Source: Megachile rotundata (Eukaryota > Arthropoda > Insecta > Hymenoptera > Megachilidae). From it: a DNA stretch of 64,000 nt. Every line of letters starts with the position of its first letter. The first letter of the stretch is position 1. The notes beneath the pieces are model-generated. The model was not told the origin of the DNA. It worked only from the letters and a program-made list of their open reading frames with translations, and searched no databases. Where the stretch lies: positions 5,332,001 to 5,396,000 of the forward strand of contig NW_027473316.1 in assembly GCF_050947335.1 (NCBI RefSeq). Direction: 5' to 3'. The translations under genes were made by a program, and so were the position numbers. Below, one piece after another: positions 54,577 to 64,000 of the stretch.

Positions 54577-56746
54577 GATTGTGATTGTATGATTGTGATT
54601 GTATGATTGTGATTGTATGATTGTGATTGTATGATTGTGATTGTATGATTGTGATTGTATGATTGTGATTGTATCATTGTGATTGAATGATTGTGAGTGT
54701 ATGAATGTGATTGTATGGTTGCGATCGTATGATTGTGATTCTTTGACTGCGATTGTATGATTGTGATTGTATGATTGCGATCGTATGATTGTGATTGTTG
54801 AACTGCGATTGTATGATTGCGATTGTATGATTGTGATTGTATGATTGCGATTGTATCATTGTGATTGTATGATTGTGATTATATGATTGTGATTGTATGA
54901 TTGCGATTGTATGATTGTGATTGTATGATTGCGATTGTATGATTGTGATTGTATGACTGTGATTGTATGATTGTGATTGTATGATTGTGATTGTATCATT
55001 GTGATTGAATGATTGTGAGTGTATGAATGTGATTGTATGGTTGCGATCGTATGATTGTGATTCTTTGACTGCGATTGTATGATTGTGATTCTTTGACTGC
55101 GATTGTATGATTGTGATTGTGTGATTGTGATTGTATGATTGTGATTGTATGATTGTGATTGTATGCTGGTGACTGTATTATTGTGATTGTATGATTTGTA
55201 TAGTATGATTGTGATTGTATGATTGTGATTGTATGATTGTGATTGTATGATTGTGATTGTATGATTGTGATTGTATGATTGTGATTGTATGATTGTGATT
55301 GAATGATTATGATTGTATGATTGTGATTGTATGATTGTGATTGTATGATTGTGATTGTATGATTGTGATTGTATGATTGTGATTGTATGATTGTTTATGT
55401 ATGATTGTGATTGTATAGTAGTAATTGTGCGATTGTCATCGTATGATTGTGATTGTATGATTGCGATCGTATGATTGTGATTGTTGAACTGCGATTGTAT
55501 GATTGTGATTGTATGATTGTGATTGTATGATTGTGATTGTATGATTGTGATTGTATGATTGTGATTGTATGATTGTGTTTGAATGATTGTGAGTGTATGA
55601 TTGTGATTGTATGATTGCGATCGTATGATTGTGATCGTATGATTGTGATTGTATGATTGTGATTGTATGATTGTGATTGTATGATTGTGGTTGTATGATT
55701 GTGATTGTATGATTGTGATTGTATGATTGTAATTGTATGATTGTGATTGTATGATTGTATTTGGGAGATTGTAATTGTATGATTGCGATTTTTAGATTGC
55801 GATTGTATGATGGTGACTGTATGATTGTGATTGTGTGATTGTGATTGTATGATTGTGATCGTATGATTGTGATTGTATGATTGTGATTGTATGATTGTGA
55901 TTGTATGATTGTGATTGTATGATTGTGATTGTATGCTGGTGACTGTATTATTGTGATTGTATGATTTGTATAGTATGATTGTGATTGTATGATTGTGATT
56001 GTATGATTGTGATTGTATGATTGTGATTGTATGATTGTGATTGTATGATTGTGATTGTATGATTGTGATTGTATGATTGTGATTGAATGATTATGATTGT
56101 ATGATTGTGATTGTATGATTGTGATTGTATGATTGTGATTGTATGATTGTGATTGTATGATTGTTTATGTATGATTGTGATTGTATAGTAGTAATTGTGC
56201 GATTGTCATCGTATGATTGTGATTGTATGATTGCGATCGTATGATTGTGATTGTTGAACTGCGATTGTATGATTGTGATTGTATGATTGTGATTGTATGA
56301 TTGCGATTGTATCATTGTGATTGTATGATTGTGATTATATGATTGTGATTGTATGATTGCGATTGTATGATTGTGATTGTATGATTGCGATTGTATGATT
56401 GTGATTGTATGATTGTGATTGTATGATTGTGATTGTATGATAGTGATTGTATGATTGTGATTGTATAGTAGTAATTGTGCGATTGATATCGTATGATTGT
56501 GATTGTATGATTGCGATCGTATGATTGTGATTGTTGAACTGCGATTGTATGATTGTGATTGTATGATTGTGATAGTATGATTGTGATTGTATGATTGTGA
56601 TTGTATGATTGTGATTGTATGATTGTGATTGTATGATTGTGATTGTATGATTGTGATTGTATGATTGTGATTGTATGATTGTGATTGTATGATTGTGATT
56701 GTATGATTGTGATTGTATGATTGTGATTGTATAATTGTGATTGTAT

Positions 56747-56759
56747 GATGTGATTGTAT
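56747..56759. repeat. 13-bp unit: -1 register shift, copy 3
   Basis: Same 13-mer before aggattg. Register moves from 5 to 4. Confidence 0.95.
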
Positions 56760-57806
56760 GATTGTGATTGTATGATTGTGATTGTATGATTGTGATTGTA
56801 GGATTGTGATTGTATGATTGTGATTGTATGATTGTGATCGTATGATTGTGATTCTATGATTGTGATTCTATGATTGTGATTGTATGATTGTGATTGTATT
56901 CTGGTGACTGTATTATTGTGATTGTATGATTGTGATTGTATGATTGTGATTGTATGATTGTGATTGTATGATTGTGATTGTATGATTGTGATTGTATGAT
57001 TGTGATTGTATGATTGTGATTGTATGATTGTGATTGTATGATTGTGATTGTATGATTGTAATTGTATGATTGTGATTGTATGATTGTATTTGGGAGATTG
57101 TAATTGTATGATTGCGATTTTTAGATTGCGATTGTATGATGGTGACTGTATGATTGTGATTGTGTGATTGTGATTGTATGATTGTGATCGTATGATTGTG
57201 ATTGTATGATTGTGATTGTATGATTGTGATTGTATGATTGTGATTGTATGATTGTGATTGTATGATTGTGATTGTATGATTGTGATTGTATGATTGTGAT
57301 TGTATGATTGTGATTGTATGACTGTGATTGAATGATTGTGATTGAATGATTGTGAGTGTATGATAGTGATTCTATGATTGCGATTGTATGCTGGTGACTG
57401 TATTATTGTGATTGTACGATTGTGATTGTATGACTGTGATTGTATGATTGTGATTGTATGATTGCGATTGTATGATTGTGATTGTATGATTGTGATTGCA
57501 TGTTTGTGATTGTATGATTGTGATTGTATGATTGTGATTGTATGATTGTGATTGTATGATTGTGATTGTATGATTGTGATTGTATGATTGTGATTGTATG
57601 ATTGTGATTGAATGATTGTGAGTGTATGATTGTGATTGTATGATTGCGATCGTATGATTGTGATCGTATGATTGTGATTGTATGATTGTGATTGTATGAT
57701 TGTGATTGTATGATTGTGATTGTATGATTTTGATTGTATGATTGTGATTGTATGATTGTGATTGTATGATTGTGATTGTATGATTGTGATTGAATGATTG
57801 TGAGTG

Positions 57807-60526
57807 TATGATTATGATTCTATGATTGTGATTGTATGATTGTGATTGTATGATTGTGATTGTATGATTGTGATTGTATGATTGTGATTGTATGATTGCG
57901 ATTGTATGATTGTGATTGTATGATTGTGATTGTATGATTGTGATTGTATGATTGTGATTGTATGATTGTGATTGTATGATTGTGATTGAATAATTGTGAG
58001 TGTATGATTGTGATTGTATGATTGCGATCGTATGATTGTGATCGTATGATTGTGATTGTATGATTGTGATTGTATGATTGTGATTGTATGATTGTGATTG
58101 TATGATTGTGATTGTATGATTGTGATTGTATGATTGTGATTGTATGATTGTGATTATATGATTGTGATTGTATGATTGTGATTGTATGATTGTGAGTGTA
58201 TGATTGTGATCGTATGATTGTGATCGTATGATTGCGATCGTATGATTGCGATCGTATGATTGCGATCGTATGATTGTGATCGTATGATTGTGATCGTATG
58301 ATTGTGATTGCATGATTTTGATTGTATGATTGTGATTGTATGATTGTGATTGTATGATTTTGATTGTATGATTGTGATTGTATGATTGTGATTATATGAT
58401 TGTGATTGTATGATTGCGATTGTATGATTGTGATTGTATGATTGCGATTGTATGATTGTGATTGTATGATTGTGATTGTATGATTGTGATTGTATGATTG
58501 TGATTGTATGATTGTGATTGTATCATTGTGATTGAATGATTGTGAGTGTATGAATGTGATTGTATGGTTGCGATCGTATGATTGTGATTCTTTGACTGCG
58601 ATTGTATGATTGTGATTCTTTGACTGCGATTGTATGATTGTGATTGTGTGATTGTGATTGTATGATTGTGATTGTATGATTGTGATTGTATGCTGGTGAC
58701 TGTATTATTGTGATTGTATGATTTGTATAGTATGATTGTGATTGTATGATTGTGATTGTATGATTGTGATTGTATGATTGTGATTGAATGATTGTGAGTG
58801 TATGATTATGATTCTATGATTGTGATTGTATGATTGTGATTGTATGATTGTGATTGTATGATTGTGATTGTATGATTGCGATTGTATGATTGTGATTGTA
58901 TGATTGTGATTGTATGATTGTGATTGTATGATTGTGATTGTATGATTGTGATTGTATGATTGTGATTGAATGATTGTGAGTGTATGATTGTGATTGTATG
59001 ATTGCGATCGTATGATTGTGATCGTATGATTGTGATTGTATGATTGTGATTGTATGATTGTGATTGTATGATTGTGATTGTATGATTGTGATTGTATGAT
59101 TGTGATTGTATGATTGTGATTATATGATTGTGATTGTATGATTGTGATTGTATGATTGTGAGTGTATGATTGTGATCGTATGATTGTGATCGTATGATTG
59201 CGATCGTATGGTTGCGATCGTATGATTGCGATCGTATGATTGTGATCGTATGATTGTGATCGTATGATTGTGATTGCATGATTTTGATTGTATGATTGTG
59301 ATTGTATGATTGTGATTGTATGATTTTGATTGTATGATTGTGATTGTATGATTGTGATTGTATGATTGTGATTGTATGATTGTGATTGTATGATTGTGAT
59401 TGTATGATTGTGATTGTATGATTGTGATTGTATGATTGTGATTGAATGATTGTGAGTGTATGATTGTGATTGTATGATTGCGATCGTATGATTGTGATCG
59501 TATGGTTGTGATTGTATGATTGTGATTGTATGATTGTGATTGTATGATTGTGATTGTATGATTTTGATTGTATGATTGTGATTGTATGATTGTGATTGTA
59601 TGATTGTGATTGTATGATTGTGATTGAATGATTGTGAGTGTATGATTATGATTCTATGATTGTGATTGTATGATTGTGATTGTATGATTGTGATTGTATG
59701 ATTGTGATTGTATGATTGCGATTGTATGATTGTGATTGTATGATTGTGATTGTATGATTGTGATTGTATGATTGTGATTGTATGATTGTGATTGTATGAT
59801 TGTGATTGTATGATTGTGATTGTATGATTGTGATTGTATGATTGTGATTGAATGATTGTGAGTGTATGATTGTGATTGTATGATTGCGATCGTATGATTG
59901 TGATCGTATGATTGTGATTGTATGATTGTGATTGTATGATTGTGATTGTATGATTGTGATTGTATGATTGTGATTGTATGATTGTGATTGTATGATTGTG
60001 ATTATATGATTGTGATTGTATGATTGTGATTGTATGATTGTGAGTGTATGATTGTGATCGTATGATTGTGATCGTATGATTGCGATCGTATGGTTGCGAT
60101 CGTATGATTGCGATCGTATGATTGTGATCGTATGATTGTGATCGTATGATTGTGATTGCATGATTTTGATTGTATGATTGTGATTGTATGATTGTGATTG
60201 TATGATTTTGATTGTATGATTGTGATTGTATGATTGTGATTGTATGATTGTGATTGTATGATTGTGATTGTATGATTGTGATTGTATGATTGTGATTGTA
60301 TGATTGTGATTGTATGATTGTGATTGAATGATTGTGAGTGTATGATTGTGATTGTATGATTGCGATCGTATGATTGTGATCGTATGGTTGTGATTGTATG
60401 ATTGTGATTGTATGATTGTGATTGTATGATTGTGATTGTATGATTTTGATTGTATGATTGTGATTGTATGATTGTGATTGTATGATTGTGATTGTATGAT
60501 TGTGATTGAATGATTGTGAGTGTATG
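57807..60526. repeat. Local tandem C modules of 994, 840 and 882 bp
   Basis: The landmark gattatgattctat recurs three times after its first occurrence, at intervals of 994, 840 and 882 bp (71, 60 and 63 units). Each module carries a central gattgcgatcgtat unit, a C block (58202, 59168, 60050) and a gattttg unit. The last two C blocks share a private ggttgcgatcgtat. The first module also holds F-F and H. This is a sub-HOR nested within the compound HOR copy. Confidence 0.88.
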
Positions 60527-60791
60527 ATTATGATTCTATGATTGTGATTGTATGATTGTGATTGTATGATTGTGATTGTATGATTGTGATTGTATGATTG
60601 CGATTGTATGATTGTGATTGTATGATTGTGATTGTATGATTGTGATTGTATGATTGTGATTGTATGATTGTGATTGTGTGATTGCGATTGTATGATTGTG
60701 ATTGTATGATTGTGATTGTATGATTGTAATTGTATGATTGTGATTGTATGATTGTGATTGTATGATTGTGATTGTATGATTGTGATTGTAT

Positions 60792-61071
60792 GATTGTGAA
60801 TGTATGATTGTGATTGTATGGTTGTGATTGTATAATTGTGATTGTATGATAGTGATTGTATGATTGTGATTGTATGATTGTGATTGTATGATTGTGATTG
60901 TATGATTGTGATTGTATGTTTGTGATCGTATGATTGTGATCGTTTGATTGTGGTTGTATAATTACGGTTCTATTATTGTGATTGTATGATTGTGATTGCA
61001 TGATTGTGATTGTATGATTGTGATTGTATGATTGTGATCGTATAATTGTGTTTGTTTGATTGCGATTGTAT
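60792..61071. repeat. D block copy 16
   Basis: Full 20 units; last D in the window, 6,495 bp after copy 15. Confidence 0.93.
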
Positions 61072-62807
61072 GATTGTGATTGTATGATTGTGATTGTATG
61101 ATTGTGATTGTATGATTGTGATTGTATCATTGTGATTGAATGATTGTGAGTGTATGAATGTGATTGTATGGTTGCGATCGTATGATTGTGATTCTTTGAC
61201 TGCGATTGTATGATTGTGATTGTGTGATTGTGATTGTATGATTGTGATTGTATGATTGTGATTGTATGATTGTGATTGTATGATTGTGATTGTATGATTG
61301 TGATTGTATGATTGTGATTGTATGATTGTGATTGTATGATTGTGATTGCATGTTTGTGATTGTATGATTGTGATTGTATGATTGTGATTGTATTATTGTG
61401 ATTGTATGATTGTGATTGTATGATTGTGAATGTATGATTCTGATTGTATGATTGTGGGTGTATGATTGTGATTGAATGATTATGATTGTATGATTGTGAT
61501 TGTATGATTGTGATTGTATGATTGTGATTGTATGATTGTGATTGTATGATTGTGATTGTATGATTGTTTATGTATGATTGTGATTGTATAGTAGTAATTG
61601 TGCGATTGTCATCGTATGATTGTGATTGTATGATTGCGATCGTATGATTGTGATTGTTGAACTGCGATTGTATGATTGTGATTGTATGATTGTGATTGTA
61701 TGATTGCGATTGTATCATTGTGATTGTATGATTGTGATTATATGATTGTGATTGTATGATTGCGATTGTATGATTGTGATTGTATGATTGCGATTGTATG
61801 ATTGTGATTGTATGACTGTGATTGTATGATTGTGATTGTATGATTGTGATTGTATCATTGTGATTGAATGATTGTGAGTGTATGAATGTGATTGTATGGT
61901 TGCGATCGTATGATTGTGATTCTTTGACTGCGATTGTATGATTGTGATTCTTTGACTGCGATTGTATGATTGTGATTGTGTGATTGTGATTGTATGATTG
62001 TGATTGTATGATTGTGATTGTATGCTGGTGACTGTATTATTGTGATTGTATGATTTGTATAGTATGATTGTGATTGTATGATTGTGATTGTATGATTGTG
62101 ATTGTATGATTGTGATTGTATGATTGTGATTGTATGATTGTGATTGAATGATTATGATTGTATGATTGTGATTGTATGATTGTGATTGTATGATTGTGAT
62201 TGTATGATTGTGATTGTATGATTGTTTATGTATGATTGTGATTGTATAGTAGTAATTGTGCGATTGTCATCGTATGATTGTGATTGTATGATTGCGATCG
62301 TATGATTGTGATTGTTGAACTGCGATTGTATGATTGTGATTGTATGATTGTGATTGTATGATTGCGATTGTATCATTGTGATTGTATGATTGTGATTATA
62401 TGATTGTGATTGTATGATTGCGATTGTATGATTGTGATTGTATGATTGCGATTGTATGATTGTGATTGTATGATTGTGATTGTATGATTGTGATTGTATG
62501 ATAGTGATTGTATGATTGTGATTGTATAGTAGTAATTGTGCGATTGATATCGTATGATTGTGATTGTATGATTGCGATCGTATGATTGTGATTGTTGAAC
62601 TGCGATTGTATGATTGTGATTGTATGATTGTGATAGTATGATTGTGATTGTATGATTGTGATTGTATGATTGTGATTGTATGATTGTGATTGTATGATTG
62701 TGATTGTATGATTGTGATTGTATGATTGTGATTGTATGATTGTGATTGTATGATTGTGATTGTATGATTGTGATTGTATGATTGTGATTGTATAATTGTG
62801 ATTGTAT

Positions 62808-62820
62808 GATGTGATTGTAT
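62808..62820. repeat. 13-bp unit: -1 register shift, copy 4
   Basis: Same 13-mer, 6,061 bp after copy 3. Register moves from 4 to 3 and stays there at the last landmarks I checked. Confidence 0.95.
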
Positions 62821-64000
62821 GATTGTGATTGTATGATTGTGATTGTATGATTGTGATTGTAGGATTGTGATTGTATGATTGTGATTGTATGATTGTGATC
62901 GTATGATTGTGATTCTATGATTGTGATTCTATGATTGTGATTGTATGATTGTGATTGTATTCTGGTGACTGTATTATTGTGATTGTATGATTGTGATTGT
63001 ATGATTGTGATTGTATGATTGTGATTGTATGATTGTGATTGTATGATTGTGATTGTATGATTGTGATTGTATGATTGTGATTGTATGATTGTGATTGTAT
63101 GATTGTGATTGTATGATTGTAATTGTATGATTGTGATTGTATGATTGTATTTGGGAGATTGTAATTGTATGATTGCGATTTTTAGATTGCGATTGTATGA
63201 TGGTGACTGTATGATTGTGATTGTGTGATTGTGATTGTATGATTGTGATCGTATGATTGTGATTGTATGATTGTGATTGTATGATTGTGATTGTATGATT
63301 GTGATTGTATGATTGTGATTGTATGATTGTGATTGTATGATTGTGATTGTATGATTGTGATTGTATGATTGTGATTGTATGACTGTGATTGAATGATTGT
63401 GATTGAATGATTGTGAGTGTATGATAGTGATTCTATGATTGCGATTGTATGCTGGTGACTGTATTATTGTGATTGTACGATTGTGATTGTATGACTGTGA
63501 TTGTATGATTGTGATTGTATGATTGCGATTGTATGATTGTGATTGTATGATTGTGATTGCATGTTTGTGATTGTATGATTGTGATTGTATGATTGTGATT
63601 GTATGATTGTGATTGTATGATTGTGATTGTATGATTGTGATTGTATGATTGTGATTGTATGATTGTGATTGAATGATTGTGAGTGTATGATTGTGATTGT
63701 ATGATTGCGATCGTATGATTGTGATCGTATGATTGTGATTGTATGATTGTGATTGTATGATTGTGATTGTATGATTGTGATTGTATGATTTTGATTGTAT
63801 GATTGTGATTGTATGATTGTGATTGTATGATTGTGATTGTATGATTGTGATTGAATGATTGTGAGTGTATGATTATGATTCTATGATTGTGATTGTATGA
63901 TTGTGATTGTATGATTGTGATTGTATGATTGTGATTGTATGATTGTGATTGTATGATTGCGATTGTATGATTGTGATTGTATGATTGTGATTGTATGATT

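Larger units (their letters stand above)
54297..60791. repeat. HOR copy, 6,495 bp, compound
   Basis: D and F are followed directly by E and a short path that skips P, K and the first B. Then come F-F, H (55165), B (55389), E, A2 (55753), a second H (55935), B (56159), E, B' (56485), E, a 13-bp unit (56747), G, A2 (57082), L and P. Expanded C modules follow, with gattatgattctat landmarks at about 57,810, 58,804, 59,644 and 60,526 (994, 840 and 882 bp apart). It appears to be a fusion of two HOR copies that lost the second D block. Confidence 0.83.
1..64000. repeat. 14-bp satellite array filling the entire window
   Basis: Every part of the window resolves into direct tandem units of GATTGTGATTGTAT (+ strand) or point variants of it, about 4,570 units with no unique DNA between them. 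The consensus has 4 G, 3 A, 7 T and no C, so the + strand is almost free of C except in variant units. The unit is itself a 6+8 dimer, GATTGT plus GATTGTAT. Unit starts stay at position 1 modulo 14 from base 1 to 20,426; later shifts are listed separately. Array size and nested HOR structure are typical of eukaryotic satellite DNA; chromosomal position and function cannot be read from the sequence. There is no gene, RNA gene, origin or regulatory element that I can support anywhere in it. Confidence 0.98.
60792..64000. repeat. Final HOR copy, running off the window edge
   Basis: D (60792), F, P, K (with a private gggtg change), B (61562), E, F-F, H (62024), B (62220), E, B' (62546), E, the 13-bp unit (62808), aggattg, G, A2 (63143), L (63381), H0, P, then the start of the C modules. 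From about 62,070 to the last base it matches 56,010-57,939 at an exact offset of 6,061 bp. The array clearly continues beyond position 64,000. Confidence 0.88.

Noticed and set aside
1..64000. CRISPR array
   Set aside because: Repeats are 14 bp and directly abutting, with no unique spacers of 25-40 bp and no cas genes.
1..64000. Telomeric repeat
   Set aside because: The unit lacks the G-run pattern of known telomeric repeats and has no GGG in its consensus; the only recurring GGG is in the A block (tttggga).
1..64000. Array of CRP-type sites (TGTGA every 14 bp)
   Set aside because: Only one half-site is present. The inverted partner TCACA does not occur on the same strand at the needed spacing, and nothing else suggests a bacterial regulatory region.
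1..64000. tRNA, rRNA, riboswitch, terminator or origin signals
   Set aside because: The + strand has almost no C, so stable G-C paired stems are essentially impossible, and no recognisable motif outside the repeat was seen on either strand.
1..64000. Naming the source species from the repeat
   Set aside because: The repeat type suggests a eukaryote, but I cannot tie this 14-mer to a species without a database search. A search of satellite libraries and assemblies with the 14-mer would decide.

Overview
The whole 64 kb window is one uninterrupted satellite (macrosatellite-scale minisatellite) array. The unit is 14 bp, GATTGTGATTGTAT on the + strand, in roughly 4,570 direct copies. I found no unique-sequence segment, no credible protein-coding gene, no RNA gene, no transposon, no CRISPR array and no promoter or terminator. 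An array this long, with nested higher-order repeats (HORs) and about 29% GC in its consensus, suggests a eukaryotic nuclear genome in heterochromatin (pericentromeric, subtelomeric or sex-chromosome-like). The sequence alone does not identify the species.

The open reading frames here, all on the - strand, are a by-product of the repeat. The - strand consensus has no stop codon, and because 14 is not a multiple of 3, all three - frames read the same 14-residue period (IQSQSYNHNHTITI). The + strand carries two TGA codons per 42 bp in every frame. Open stretches begin and end only where variant units create an ATG or a stop. I annotate no CDS.

Array layout. (1) 1-18,354: an irregular mosaic of variant blocks in perfect 14-bp register, with segmental copies offset by 5,656-5,978, 5,628, 4,578-4,606 and 1,162 bp. 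(2) 18,355-about 29,200: three tandem copies of a HOR of about 4.1 kb (4,136 bp, 3,954 bp, and a third partial copy). (3) About 29,200-34,138: a zone without D blocks, built from modules of about 1.05 kb that carry CGATCG clusters. (4) 34,139-64,000: larger HOR copies of 3.36-6.5 kb in the order D, F, P, K, B, E, F-F, H, B, E, B', E, (G), A, L, C, then D again. Long segments recur at offsets of 16,771, 8,958 and 6,061 bp.

Block names used below are mine, each named for distinctive units. A contains gattgtatttggga. B contains gattgtttatgtat then agtagtaattgtgc. B' contains gattgatatcgtat. C is a run of gatcg units. D contains aattacggttctat. E contains gattgttg then aactgcg. F contains gattcttt then gactgcg. 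G contains tctggtgactg. H contains gctggtgactgtat and gatttgtatagtat. J is a run of units starting cattg. K contains gattgtgaatgtat then gattctg. L contains gactgtgattgaat. P contains gcatgtttg. Despite their odd look, all are whole 14-bp units that have mutated.

The 14-bp register, checked at more than 100 landmarks, shifts only nine times in 64 kb. The nine shifts fall into three classes that recur at equivalent HOR positions, so they look like three old events copied by segmental duplication.
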